From positions 186,001 through 250,000 of the forward strand of contig NZ_CP120369.1 of the NCBI RefSeq assembly GCF_029892045.1: a DNA stretch of 64,000 nucleotides. Direction: 5' to 3'. This stretch comes from Sinorhizobium numidicum (GTDB lineage Bacteria > Pseudomonadota > Alphaproteobacteria > Rhizobiales > Rhizobiaceae). Shown here in pieces: positions 17,944 to 28,329 of the stretch (positions are counted from its first letter, which is position 1; the number at the start of each line of letters is the position of its first letter). Below the pieces are notes generated by a model. It was not told where the DNA came from, made no database searches, and saw nothing but the letters and a program-made list of their open reading frames with translations. The position numbers were made by a program, and so were the translations under genes.

Positions 17944-20900
17944 ATGCAGTTTGGAAAACGCACTCTTATGGACAGCTTACATCCCGCTTCTCCGAAAGTA
18001 TTTGTATCTGTTGTTTCCCGCTTTGCCCAATCGGCAAAAGAATGCCCGGGCCGTCCCGCCGTGTATTTCGGCGAAGATTACCTGACGTATGGAGAACTGG
18101 ACGATCTCACCAGTCGACTTGCCGCCGCGCTTGGCGTTCATGGCTGCACACGGGGCATGGCAGTGGCGGTGTTGATGCCGCGTGGCCCAGCGCTGCTTGC
18201 TTATATGCTAGCGATATTTCGGCTGCGCGCGGTCTACGTACCCCTGGACACGGCATACCCCACCGATCGGCTGCGGGGCATGGTTGAACGCAGCGAATGC
18301 GCCATCCTGGTTACCACTCCAGACGATTTGGAGCTTGCGCAGGCAATTGCGGGAACCGCTTCGGTCGTCAATGCCGGCCTAGCCACCTCGATACCCGCCG
18401 CGCCCACAACATTCCTGGATGTGCAGCCGGGTGATGCTGCCTATGTCATTTTCACGTCCGGAACCACCGGCGGACCAAAGGGCGCGGTGCTCACACATGC
18501 CGCGTTGGCCAACCACCTCAATGCCAAAATTGCGGATCTCAGCCTTTGTGCGACCGACCGCGTTGCTCAAACGGCTTCCCACTGCTTCGACATATCACTC
18601 TGGCAATTTTTGGCAGGCCTACTGGTCGGTGGAGCCATCGACATCTTGCCTTCCGCTGTTATTGCGGATCCTCGCCAATTATCAAAAGCTTTGCACGACC
18701 GGAGGATCACGGTAATTCAGTTCGTGCCATCGCTCTTGCGTGCCTACCTCGTTGCCACCGAAGGCGAGAGCACACCTCAGTTTGAGAACCTGCGCTGCAT
18801 CTCAACTGTTGGCGAACCGCTGTCACCCGATCTATGTCGCAAATGGCTGACGCACCATCCGAAAGTTCCCATCCTCAATCATTATGGCCCAACGGAGTGC
18901 GGCGACGGCGTCACGCACCACTTGGTAACACAGCCGCCAGCCGCCAATGAAACCTACGTACCGATCGGCCGACCTATTCCCGGGCTTCGTGTCTACCTTG
19001 TCACGCCGGACAGTGATCCTCTGAAACTTACATCGAGAGGAGAAGTTGGGGAGCTATGTGTCAGCGGTGCTGGCGTCGCTCGGGATTACATCAATGACCC
19101 GGAACGCACTGCTGCCGTTTTCGTGGCGAATCCGTTCGACGATACGCCTAGCCACAGCCGTTTGTATCGGACCGGTGATTTGGCTCGCATCCGTGCCGAT
19201 GGTTTGCTCGAGTGCCTTGGCCGAGCGGATCGGCAGGTCAAGGTACGGGGCTACCGTGTGGAATTGGCAGAGATTGAAACTGTTCTCAACAGCCATCATG
19301 GCGTCATGGGAAGCGCTGTAGTCCTGCATCGAAACCAACATCGACGGGCGAAACTCACCGCCCGTGCAAAACTGGGGCGGGGAAATTGCGGTGAAAATGC
19401 ATCAGCCGTCGATGCAGATCCTCTGCCCCCTCGCCTGATTGCCTTCGTAGTTCTGCGCGATCACTGCACTTTGCGACATCTGCAAGAGCATCTGGGCCGA
19501 TACTTGGCGCCGTACATCATGCCGGATCAAATTTTTGAAGTGCCGACACTCCCACTCAACGCAAACGGTAAGCTCGACTACGGCCGCCTGCCGATTCCAG
19601 ATGGAATGCGCCCGCTGTCCGATGTTGCCTTCGTATCGCCACGATCAGAAATCGAACGACAGCTTGCGAACCTTTGGGAGCAGATCCTGTGCGTGGCTCC
19701 TGTCGGGCTCGACGACGCCTTCATCGATTTGGGCGGCGATTCGCTGCGAATGATGTTGCTCGCTAACCGGGTTCACCACCTTTTTGGTCGCCAGATACAA
19801 CCGGGCCAACTTCACCGTTCCACGGTCCGGGAGTTGGCGCGGAAGATCGAGGAGGGCGCCGAGACACAGTTGCCTCCCATTATCCGCATTCCTGCCGCGG
19901 CGACGAAAGTGGTGCCGCCAACATATCTTCAAACTCACCTGTGGTTCCTCTGGAAGCTCGACCCCCAGGCACGAAACTACGAGCTTCGGACGGTCGTCAA
20001 TCTTGAGGGTTCCTTGGATCGCGGTGCATTCGAGGCGGCCTGGACTGATTTACTCCATCGTTTTGATACGCTGCGGGTGAGATTCCTGGAGAAAGATGGC
20101 CATCCCCTGATGGCCTTTGACGGGCCGCTACCTCGACTAGAGTACCAAGATCTCTCGTCCTTGCCTTCAATGGCCCAATCCGAGCACGTCGCGGCAATTC
20201 AGCGGCAACACAACGCGCAACCGTTCGATTTGGCGACTGGCCCACTCCTTCGGACCACCCTCGTTCGTAGGAACGAGCGCCGGCACGAGCTATACCTAAC
20301 TACCCATGAGATCATCATGGACGCATGGTCGCTTTCGGTGTTGGCGCGGGATCTGCGACGCCTCTACGAGAGTCATACGGTTGGCCACGCCGCAGCTTCG
20401 CCAGCAATGCTTGAAATTGGCCTCGGCGACTACGCTCTGTGGGAAGCAAAAAATCTCACCCCTGATCGCTACAATGTTCAAGGGACATACTGGCAGCAGA
20501 TGTTAAGCGGAGAATTACCGGTCCTCGAGCTGTCAAGCGATCACGAACGCCCCCGACACCTCACATATACCAGCCACGCCCAAGGGCTGGCATTGGATGC
20601 GGGCGTGACGGCCGCGCTCCGCCGTGTGGCTGCTGACAACCGGTCAACATTATTCGCAACACTTCTGGCAGGGTTTGCGATCGTGCTGGCGCAATATGCC
20701 GGACAGGACGAGGTCGTAGTTGGCGCGCCTCACGTAGTCAGGCAGCGCCCCGGTACCGAGCAGCTTCTTGGCTTTTTCCTCAACATGCTGCCGCTGCGGC
20801 TGAAAATCGACGACACGGAAACGTTCAATACGTTGGTAAAGGGCGTACAGGAAACTGTTTCGGACGCCATCTCCCATGGCGACTATCCGTTCGGGCGGAT

Positions 20901-23900
20901 GCTGGAGACCCTTAACATTGCACGACGCAGCAACATATCACCGGTCTTTCAGGTCATGTTCAACATGTACTCGGAGCAACCGGAGGAAGTACACGGAGAC
21001 GGCGGAAGACTGACCATCACCGTCCGTGAACTGGAGCTGGGTTACGCCAAGTACGATCTGATACTCTACGCGCAGGAGGAAGGGGACGGCGTCTATCTTC
21101 AACTGACATATTGCAAAGAGATCCTCGAGGCACCTCAAGCCGAGCGGATCCTGCGCAATTTGGAACACACGTTGAAGCATTGCGTCGCAGCGCCCGACGC
21201 ACCGCTCAGTTCTCTCGGACTATTGCACGAGAATGAAGTGCGATTTCTTGCGTCCTTCAACGACACCAGCCGCGATTTCGGTTGTAAGGCAACCTTACGT
21301 GAACTGTTCGAGGCCCAGGTGCAACGCACTCCAGAACACACCGCCTTTTTCTGGAACGGAGGCCGAATTTCCTACGCTGAACTGAACGAATCGGTCGACC
21401 GTATTGCCAATGGGTTGGCTGGTCTGGGGGCACGCGCAGGTGATCGAATAGCAATCGCGACAGATAGGGGAATTGCAACGCTGGTGGCGCTCCTTGCTTG
21501 CGTGAAGGTGCATGCCGCATATGTCTGCTTAGGGCCCGAGTTGCCGCAAGCTCGCGCTGTTCACATCTTACGGGCAACATCCCCGAAGGTCCTGCTGACC
21601 GACAGCGAAGTTCACGCTTCCTGGGCATGCTACGAAAACTCGCCATGCCAGGTGGTTTCACTGAATGCCCTCTCGGGAACCGCTCCGATAGGGGGGGTGC
21701 CTCGTCCGGTCTTGCCTCATGACATCCTGCACATCGTCTTCACGTCAGGAACGACCGGGGAGCCGAAAGGAGTGCTCGTCCCGGCGTCGGCGTGCCTCAA
21801 CCGTTTGCACTGGATGTGGTCAGAATTGCCGTTCCTTGCCGGTGATGTTGCAGTGGTCCAGAAGTCCGCAACGCTTGTCGCAAGCACTTGGGAAATTTTC
21901 GGTCCGTTGCTGCAGGGGGTTCCCGCTTATTTGCTGTCCCGAGAGGAGCTTGTCATACCAGAACGGCTGCTGTCCGTGCTTGAAAACCATAAGATCAGTC
22001 ATCTCCTCGCCGCCCCACCCATCCTGGATGGACTGATCATGGCGCGCTCGACCGGCGGTCCGTCTGCAAGTGCGCTTCGGCTGGTTGCTAGTAGCACTCA
22101 GGCACTGCCGCCTGACCTCGTCAAGGGCTGGAGGCTCGCGTTTCCAGCCACAAATCTTTTTAATTTCTATGGCTCGACCGAGTGCAGTTCCAATGCCGCC
22201 TGGCACCAAGTGGATTATTCAATTCCGCTTGATTTAGGTAACATTCCTATAGGTCGACCGATTGCAAATGTGCAATTGACCGTGAGAAGCAGGAAGCTGG
22301 AACTTATGCCGCGCGGGGCACTGGGTGAGTTGTGCGTCACAGGCGCATGCCTGAGTCTTGGGTACATCGATAACATAGAGCAAACGGCAACTCGGTTCGA
22401 AATGATGCAAGACGGCCAGTTGCTCTACCGGACAGGTGATCTTGCTAGATTCCGGGAGGATGGGACGCTGGAGCTTCACGGCCGCGCTGATGACCAAGTC
22501 AAGGTGAATGGTTACCGCGTCGAACTCGACGAGGTCGCGCATGCGCTCCGCTCGCACCCCGCCGTAAGCGATGCCGGGGTCGCGTTGCATGCCATGCCGG
22601 ATCGGGGCGGCCTCCTGGTGGGCTATGTGGTCAGCACTGCCGATCTCCTCGATGAGGCCGACCTTCTGGCATTCACACGGGAAATACTACCAACATACAT
22701 GGTGCCAGCGCGCATTATGCGCATTGATGAACTGCCTCGCAATCCAGGTGGCAAACTGGACCGTCGCGCCTTACCACTGCCAACTGCGATGTCCGCCGGC
22801 AAAGGAAGGACACCGCAAACGGTGACCGAGGTAGCCCTCGCGGAGATTTGGGAGCGTCTGTTGGGTTGCGAAGAGGTTTCAGCCGAGGACGAGTTCTTCG
22901 CTCTTGGGGGAACTTCGATCCTAAGTGTGCGATGCGTGTCCGACGCCAGCCTTCGTGGCTTGCGCTTTACCGTCGGCGAACTCTACGATAACCCTCGACT
23001 GGCCGATCTGGCGAGTCTCATTGACGCACACGGGGATGCTCTGCCCACTGAGACTACATTCGATCGCGTCAAATCGGAGAATGTGGCCCCGCCTTTTTCG
23101 CCCACCATGCGTTTCTTCAGCCAGCACATGGGCTACGATGAGCACTTCAATTTGTACGGCCTGTGGAAATTCAGCGCGGGAGAGCTTAATGGAACGCTCT
23201 TATCGCAAGCCGTTGCCACGCTGGGTGATGAGCATCCTATGCTTCGTACCCGGCTCGTTCGCTCAGACGGGACTCCGGCGCGCACGCTCCCGACCGACGA
23301 CCCGCTAACGTTAGAACGTATCACACTCCCCGCCGATTTGCCCGAAATGTGGGAAGAGATCGTGTCAGAAAAAACCGAACAGGCACAGTATGCCTTCCGG
23401 TTCGACGGTCGCACCCCCCTCCTCAGGGTGTTACTGTTCGAGGGGGGCCAACCGCAGACACAGCGAAGCTGGCTATTCATTCTCGTGCATCACTTCCTTA
23501 CAGATGGCTACGGTTTTCGTCTGTTAATTGGGGAACTGGAACGCCTCTATAGGACTGTGGCGGCTGGTCTAGAGGTCAAGCCAACCGCCCTCACAGGACA
23601 CGCCAGTATAGCCAATTGGCTTAACCTCCTTCGCAATCATGCGATAGATCATGCCGAGGAAGAGCTTGAATACTGGGAAACCCGACCTTGGGCAGCATTA
23701 ATGCCCTCCGGTTCGCCACTGGCTCTAGCGGCGGCGCGTTTTGGAGGAGACCCAACGCCATCCGATCCTGTCGGCGCGCGTCGCATGCAGGCGTTGTTGC
23801 GGGCCGGCGAAGTGGACAACCACGAATTCTTGCGGTTGTGTGAATCCCAAGCGACCCGATTTCTTAGCATCCCTCAAGTGGAAACCGCTGCACTGCTGGG

Positions 23901-24513
23901 GTTTTCTGATCGTGCTGGGATAGATGGGCTGGATCTTATTCTATTGGCTTTTTTGCGAACACTAGGTGGCGATCGTCCAACGCTTGGACTTTACGTGGAC
24001 AGCCTTACGGCCCTGCGCGCCCCTGTGTTGGGCGGTGTCGATCTATCAAATAACCTTGGTATCTGCTGTGAACTCTTGCCAATGCCACTGGTAGTCGATG
24101 GCACTGAACCAGCGATGGCCCAATTGCGCTCTGTAGCCGCCCAACGTCGCCGGATACCCACCCTTGGCCTTGGCCTGCGTGCTCTCCAAGCATTTCATCC
24201 TGACGAGAGAGTGGTGGCGCGCGCGGCGCGATTGCCAACGCCGCGTGTTTTGATCAATTTCCGTGCTCCTCTGGCGGCCATCGGCGGGCGCCGTTTTTTG
24301 GGGCAACAAGAGGCGCCGTTATGGTGTGGCGAAGATATGAATTTTAACAAGCACCATTGGCTTGAGTACTCAATCGACGAAGTGAATAGCTGTTTGCGCA
24401 TAGTGCAACAACACAACTATTCTCGTATTGATGGATCATCTGCCACCTCAACTGCAAACAAATTGCAGAACAATCTGACGGGAATCATTCGCGAGATTTG
24501 CATTAAACAATAA
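17944..24513 (+). CDS. Two-module non-ribosomal peptide synthetase (A-T-C-A-T-C)
   Basis: About 2190 residues. A1 has VIFTSGTTGGPKG, FDISLWQF (Asp at the amino-binding position), NHYGPTE and NANGKLDYGRL. T1 has LGGDS with Ser near residue 600. C1 has HEIIMDAWS where HHxxxDGxS is expected, so the catalytic second His is Glu (20308-20310). A2 has VFTSGTTGEPKG, but LVASTWEI replaces FDxSxWE, so the usual Asp is Val (21877-21879). T2 has LGGTS (Ser near 1658). A terminal condensation domain follows with intact HHFLTDG, and there is no thioesterase. My reading of the A1 pocket is D-I-W-Q-S-V-H-D-G-K; no substrate is predicted. Start is uncertain (17944 or 17968; both ribosome sites are weak). It is followed closely by exporter and phosphopantetheinyl transferase genes. 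No frameshift despite IS-rich surroundings. Confidence 0.93.
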   Translation: MQFGKRTLMDSLHPASPKVFVSVVSRFAQSAKECPGRPAVYFGEDYLTYGELDDLTSRLAAALGVHGCTRGMAVAVLMPRGPALLAYMLAIFRLRAVYVPLDTAYPTDRLRGMVERSECAILVTTPDDLELAQAIAGTASVVNAGLATSIPAAPTTFLDVQPGDAAYVIFTSGTTGGPKGAVLTHAALANHLNAKIADLSLCATDRVAQTASHCFDISLWQFLAGLLVGGAIDILPSAVIADPRQLSKALHDRRITVIQFVPSLLRAYLVATEGESTPQFENLRCISTVGEPLSPDLCRKWLTHHPKVPILNHYGPTECGDGVTHHLVTQPPAANETYVPIGRPIPGLRVYLVTPDSDPLKLTSRGEVGELCVSGAGVARDYINDPERTAAVFVANPFDDTPSHSRLYRTGDLARIRADGLLECLGRADRQVKVRGYRVELAEIETVLNSHHGVMGSAVVLHRNQHRRAKLTARAKLGRGNCGENASAVDADPLPPRLIAFVVLRDHCTLRHLQEHLGRYLAPYIMPDQIFEVPTLPLNANGKLDYGRLPIPDGMRPLSDVAFVSPRSEIERQLANLWEQILCVAPVGLDDAFIDLGGDSLRMMLLANRVHHLFGRQIQPGQLHRSTVRELARKIEEGAETQLPPIIRIPAAATKVVPPTYLQTHLWFLWKLDPQARNYELRTVVNLEGSLDRGAFEAAWTDLLHRFDTLRVRFLEKDGHPLMAFDGPLPRLEYQDLSSLPSMAQSEHVAAIQRQHNAQPFDLATGPLLRTTLVRRNERRHELYLTTHEIIMDAWSLSVLARDLRRLYESHTVGHAAASPAMLEIGLGDYALWEAKNLTPDRYNVQGTYWQQMLSGELPVLELSSDHERPRHLTYTSHAQGLALDAGVTAALRRVAADNRSTLFATLLAGFAIVLAQYAGQDEVVVGAPHVVRQRPGTEQLLGFFLNMLPLRLKIDDTETFNTLVKGVQETVSDAISHGDYPFGRMLETLNIARRSNISPVFQVMFNMYSEQPEEVHGDGGRLTITVRELELGYAKYDLILYAQEEGDGVYLQLTYCKEILEAPQAERILRNLEHTLKHCVAAPDAPLSSLGLLHENEVRFLASFNDTSRDFGCKATLRELFEAQVQRTPEHTAFFWNGGRISYAELNESVDRIANGLAGLGARAGDRIAIATDRGIATLVALLACVKVHAAYVCLGPELPQARAVHILRATSPKVLLTDSEVHASWACYENSPCQVVSLNALSGTAPIGGVPRPVLPHDILHIVFTSGTTGEPKGVLVPASACLNRLHWMWSELPFLAGDVAVVQKSATLVASTWEIFGPLLQGVPAYLLSREELVIPERLLSVLENHKISHLLAAPPILDGLIMARSTGGPSASALRLVASSTQALPPDLVKGWRLAFPATNLFNFYGSTECSSNAAWHQVDYSIPLDLGNIPIGRPIANVQLTVRSRKLELMPRGALGELCVTGACLSLGYIDNIEQTATRFEMMQDGQLLYRTGDLARFREDGTLELHGRADDQVKVNGYRVELDEVAHALRSHPAVSDAGVALHAMPDRGGLLVGYVVSTADLLDEADLLAFTREILPTYMVPARIMRIDELPRNPGGKLDRRALPLPTAMSAGKGRTPQTVTEVALAEIWERLLGCEEVSAEDEFFALGGTSILSVRCVSDASLRGLRFTVGELYDNPRLADLASLIDAHGDALPTETTFDRVKSENVAPPFSPTMRFFSQHMGYDEHFNLYGLWKFSAGELNGTLLSQAVATLGDEHPMLRTRLVRSDGTPARTLPTDDPLTLERITLPADLPEMWEEIVSEKTEQAQYAFRFDGRTPLLRVLLFEGGQPQTQRSWLFILVHHFLTDGYGFRLLIGELERLYRTVAAGLEVKPTALTGHASIANWLNLLRNHAIDHAEEELEYWETRPWAALMPSGSPLALAAARFGGDPTPSDPVGARRMQALLRAGEVDNHEFLRLCESQATRFLSIPQVETAALLGFSDRAGIDGLDLILLAFLRTLGGDRPTLGLYVDSLTALRAPVLGGVDLSNNLGICCELLPMPLVVDGTEPAMAQLRSVAAQRRRIPTLGLGLRALQAFHPDERVVARAARLPTPRVLINFRAPLAAIGGRRFLGQQEAPLWCGEDMNFNKHHWLEYSIDEVNSCLRIVQQHNYSRIDGSSATSTANKLQNNLTGIIREICIKQ

Positions 24514-24569
24514 AAATGCCCAGCCGACTCCGGCTTCCGACGCTATTCTACCTCAAAGCAGGCGCTCAA

Positions 24570-25991
24570 ATGAAATCGACCCGGTTAGAGCAGCTCGAGA
24601 ACGATCCCATGGTGCCACTTGTGCTGAGACTTGCCGTTCCAACGATTGTGGGACTTTGCGTCAGTGCGGCCTACCACCTTTTGAATGCTTTCTTCGTTGG
24701 ACGTCTTGGGGCAGAGGCGGTGGCCGCGCTTGCGGTTACATTCCCAATTACCATGATCCTGACGCTTATCGGGCAAGCCGTGGGGACTGGGGCAGCATCG
24801 TCCGTGGCGCGCAGCCTCGGTCGGCATGACCATGCATCCGCAGCAGCATTCGCATTCACAGCAATTGTCTTGGGCTTGGGCATTGCGATATTAGCTTCTG
24901 GTAGTATCGCGACCAGCATCAGCGTCCTCCTGACATGGTTTGGCGCTAGCAACAATACGCTGCCCTATGCGGTCGAATACCTGAGCCCGATCCTGTTTGC
25001 CCAGGTGCTGCTCGTATTCAACATGATCTGCGGCTTCATCGTCAGGGCCGAGGGGAACACGTTATTCAGCATGGCCACCCAGATTGTGGCATTTGTCTTG
25101 AATGCAGTGCTCGATTCCCTGCTGATCGTCGGATTGGATCTTGGGATCGCAGGAGCTGGTTTCGCAACATTGATGTCGCAAGCGGCTGCGTCCGCCGTGT
25201 ACGTGTGGCATTTTGCGACCGCGTCCGGCGTGGTGAAGCTAGACGGTCATCCAACAACCGGTTCATTGGAGCGTATAGGCGTCATTCTGGGGGCAGGAAG
25301 TCCGGCGGCGCTTGCGAGTGTGGCTGGCATTGCTGCCATGTGGCTGCTCAATTCTACTGCCAGCACATTTGGCGACGATACTTTGGCCGGGGTGGGTGTC
25401 GCAACGCGGCTGCTTTCCATAGTGGCTCTACCAATCAGTGGCCTGTGCATCGGTGCCCAATCTGCGGTCGGCTACAACATCGGTGCGGGAAGGGGCGACA
25501 GAGTGCGGCAGGCATTGGCCGTAATACTGTCCCTATCCTTAGCGTTCTCATCGATGTGCGCGCTCATAGGCATCGGCCAATCGCACGCTTTGGCCGCCTG
25601 GTTTGTTACGGAGACCTCAGCTATCGCGGTCGCGGAACGCGCAATTGCTGCATTCCTAGCCGCTTTTGTTTGCTTTCCCGCAGTGGCAGTCACTATTACG
25701 CTGTTCCAGGCCAAAGGCGAGGTGACACGGGCATCGCTGCTCGCAATTATGCCCGATGGGCTATTCCTGATACCACTCTTGCTAGTGTTGCCGCGGTGGA
25801 TGGGCGTCAACGGTCTCATCATTAGTCCCGTTCTCAGTGGGGCTGCTGCTGGCCTGACTGCCGCGCTCGTCCTCTATCGAGAGTGGCGGCGCTTGAGCAG
25901 AGATGAACGTTCGCTTCGCGTTCGAAAGCGCAATGCTACTTTCGGCGAAAAGGGCGAATCACCAAATGGGAAACACAAGCCTCTCAAATGA
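24570..25991 (+). CDS. MATE-family multidrug/toxin exporter
   Basis: A 473-residue protein with twelve hydrophobic segments and the MATE start (LENDPMVPLVLRLAVPTIVG, then AFFVGRLGAEAVAALAVTFP). It is a Na+ or H+ antiporter of the inner membrane and, by position, the likely exporter of the NRPS product. ATG 24570 is chosen because it begins a typical MATE amino end and has GCAGG upstream; an in-frame ATG at 24516, three bases after the NRPS stop, is possible. Its end overlaps the next gene. Confidence 0.92.
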   Translation: MKSTRLEQLENDPMVPLVLRLAVPTIVGLCVSAAYHLLNAFFVGRLGAEAVAALAVTFPITMILTLIGQAVGTGAASSVARSLGRHDHASAAAFAFTAIVLGLGIAILASGSIATSISVLLTWFGASNNTLPYAVEYLSPILFAQVLLVFNMICGFIVRAEGNTLFSMATQIVAFVLNAVLDSLLIVGLDLGIAGAGFATLMSQAAASAVYVWHFATASGVVKLDGHPTTGSLERIGVILGAGSPAALASVAGIAAMWLLNSTASTFGDDTLAGVGVATRLLSIVALPISGLCIGAQSAVGYNIGAGRGDRVRQALAVILSLSLAFSSMCALIGIGQSHALAAWFVTETSAIAVAERAIAAFLAAFVCFPAVAVTITLFQAKGEVTRASLLAIMPDGLFLIPLLLVLPRWMGVNGLIISPVLSGAAAGLTAALVLYREWRRLSRDERSLRVRKRNATFGEKGESPNGKHKPLK

Positions 25992-26748
25992 ATTTGTGAA
26001 GATCTGGCAGATTGATCTGAACGTTCCGACCCACCCGTGGCCGGACTGCCTTGGCTGGTTGGATCACGAAGAGCAGGAAAGATATCATCGTTTGAAGCAT
26101 CGGCACGACGCTCGAAGGTTTGCAGCGGCGCACGTGGCCCTACGCGAAATCTTGGCCGGTTGCTTGCTTATCGAGCCCTGGGATGTGAAACTTGCGTACA
26201 GCCGATGGCGTCGACCATACGTTCTCGGAGGGCCTCTTTTTTCGATGAGCCGGAGCGGCGATCTGGCACTTGTCGCTGTCTCTCACCAGCCTTTGCTCGG
26301 CGTCGACGTCGAATGCCTCGACCAAGCGGTTGAATGGAGCTGGCTTGAGACCATTTGGTCGCCGGCAGAATGGCGACGGCTTCGGACGAGGACGAATGCT
26401 CCTGAACTACTGTTGCGCCTTTGGGTTCGTAAAGAAGCCGCAGTAAAGGCTCTGGGACTCGGACTTGCCCACCCCCTGTCGCAGGTCGTGGTTCCACTCT
26501 CGGGACAAACTGGCCCCAACGGTGCGCGTCTGTGGCTTCGGAACGAGCATGGAAGCCACTGCTGGCACGTATACGACTTACCAACAAAGGTTGGTTTCAT
26601 CGGATCGATCGTAACGGCGCGGCCTGTCGCTCCTGAGAGTCTGGCCGTGCATGGATTCCCCGCCGCAGGTGATTGGAGCGGCGCCGTTACCAAAAGCACA
26701 GGTTCGTTTGTTGCGCCGCAGCACCCCGGCTCGACCGCTCGCGCCTAG
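25966..26748 (+). CDS. Sfp-type 4'-phosphopantetheinyl transferase
   Basis: A 260-residue protein that would load coenzyme A-derived phosphopantetheine on the two carrier domains of the NRPS. The hallmark motifs are present: LLGVDVECLD (Mg-binding Asp and Glu) and LWVRKEAAVKALGLGL (WxxKEAxxKA). The segment FSMSRSGDLALVAVS corresponds to the usual F-N-x-S-H-S element, with Arg in place of His. The ATG at 25966 has AAAGGG upstream and overlaps the exporter gene by 26 bases, pointing to coupling. A tail of about 40 residues beyond the enzyme fold has no recognised function. Confidence 0.92.
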   Translation: MGNTSLSNEFVKIWQIDLNVPTHPWPDCLGWLDHEEQERYHRLKHRHDARRFAAAHVALREILAGCLLIEPWDVKLAYSRWRRPYVLGGPLFSMSRSGDLALVAVSHQPLLGVDVECLDQAVEWSWLETIWSPAEWRRLRTRTNAPELLLRLWVRKEAAVKALGLGLAHPLSQVVVPLSGQTGPNGARLWLRNEHGSHCWHVYDLPTKVGFIGSIVTARPVAPESLAVHGFPAAGDWSGAVTKSTGSFVAPQHPGSTARA

Positions 26749-27073
26749 AGCGTTTGGCCTCCATGCTAGATCGTATCCGCGGGAATTGAAGTAGTTTCTG
26801 CATTTGTGGCTCGACAAGAACGGCCAACTTGAGTTTCGGCATGCAATTTTTCAGTGCCGATTGACAGTGCGGCAACTGCCGGAGCGTCGTGCGAGACCAG
26901 GCCGCGGCACCCCCGACGGCGACGGTCGCCGCTTCAGCCCGGAACTCAACATTTCTTCATCGTCCTGACACTGTGGGCGAACGCAAGCAGTTCGGGCACT
27001 GATGGTGTGGATACCCCTCCTCGCCCGCAGCGCAATGTATCATTCTGCCTAGGTTCACTGCTTGGAGGTATTC
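26749..27073. other. Gap between PPTase gene and IS110 remnant
   Basis: No gene recognised and no obvious terminator with a T-tract. Confidence 0.4.
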
Positions 27074-28078
27074 ATGGAGAGCGCCGCTGTAATCGCGATA
27101 GACTTGCTAAATCTGTGTTCCAACCGCTGGTGCAGACGCTACCGGCAGACCGCTGTTCCGGAAGAAGCTAACGCGAGGTCAGCTGCGCACCTTTCTTGCG
27201 AGCCATCCGCCAACGATCGTGGCGATGGAGGCCTGTGCTTCATCACATTATTGGCGCGAGAGATCGGTGCTATGGGCCAGGAGGTTCGACTTCCCGCCGA
27301 TCTACGTGAAGCCGTTTGTCAAAAGGCATGAGAACGACGCAGCCGATGCTCAGGCAATCAGCGAGGCTGCGGTCCGGCCGATCATGCGTTTCGTGCCGGT
27401 GAAAACCGCTGAGCAGCAATCGCGGGCCATGGTGTTTAAGACCCGCAATCTCCTGGTCCGCCAGCGCAAGCAAATCGCCAATGCATTGCGCGGCCACCTC
27501 ATGGAATATGGGATCGCCATCCCGGCCGGTCTCCCTTTTGACGGAAACTGGAGCGTGAGATCGAAGACCCCGATACGGCGCCGCCCTGCTGGTCGTTGAA
27601 CTCGCACGTCTTCAGCTGGACCAGCTTCGAACTTGTAACGAAAAGATTGCTGCCGTCGAGCGGCAGATGAAAGATGACGCCAAGCGTGGTCCCGAAGCAA
27701 TTCGTCTGCAGACCGCGCCTGGAATCGGCCCTGTCAGCGGTAATCAAAGCTGTCGGGCCGGATATGAAAAGCTTACAAAGCGGGCGCGACTTCGCAGCGT
27801 GGCTCGGGCTGGTGCCGTTGCAAAGGTCGACCGGCGGTCGTCAGAAACTGGGACGCACATCGAAAATGGGACAGCGCGACATCAGACGGCTTCTGATCAT
27901 TCGAGCGCGTTGAAAAACGGGGCACCGAGTGGATTCTGGCTCAAACAGATGCTCGATGCAAACCGCGCCTGTTGGTCGCGATTGCGCCTGCGAACAAAAC
28001 GCTGCGCGCTATCTGGGCGATGACGACAAGCGATCAGGAATCTCGGGATGTGCCTGTGTCGGCGCAACGCCGAAACTA
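27074..28078 (+). pseudogene. IS110-family (IS1111-like) transposase, frameshifted
   Basis: Pieces in successive frames: AAVIAIDL (catalytic Asp), AMEACASSHYW, YVKPFVKRHENDAADAQAIS, FVPVKTAEQQSRAMVFKTRN and LLVRQRKQIANALRGHLMEY, then RDFAAWLGLVPLQRSTGGRQ and GQRDIRRLL, and finally AIWAMTTSD. All recognisable parts of the protein are present but in at least four frames. Confidence 0.85.
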
Positions 28079-28329
28079 GGCATTACCGATGATGTGAGGA
28101 GGACTTCGGATAGGAACAACGGATCGACAAGATCGAGGTCAGAAAAACCAGGCACTCCCAGAGGGCTTCGCGCCCGCGGCATTGATATGGAACCCGACCT
28201 TCGCATCGCCATACCCGCCCCGCGGCCAACAGAAGGCCGCTTCAATAGAGGCCTGACACATGACCACACCCGATCTCACGTTCAAACTGTCCGAACAGCC
28301 TTTGCATCGCCCGGGGTATCCACACATGG

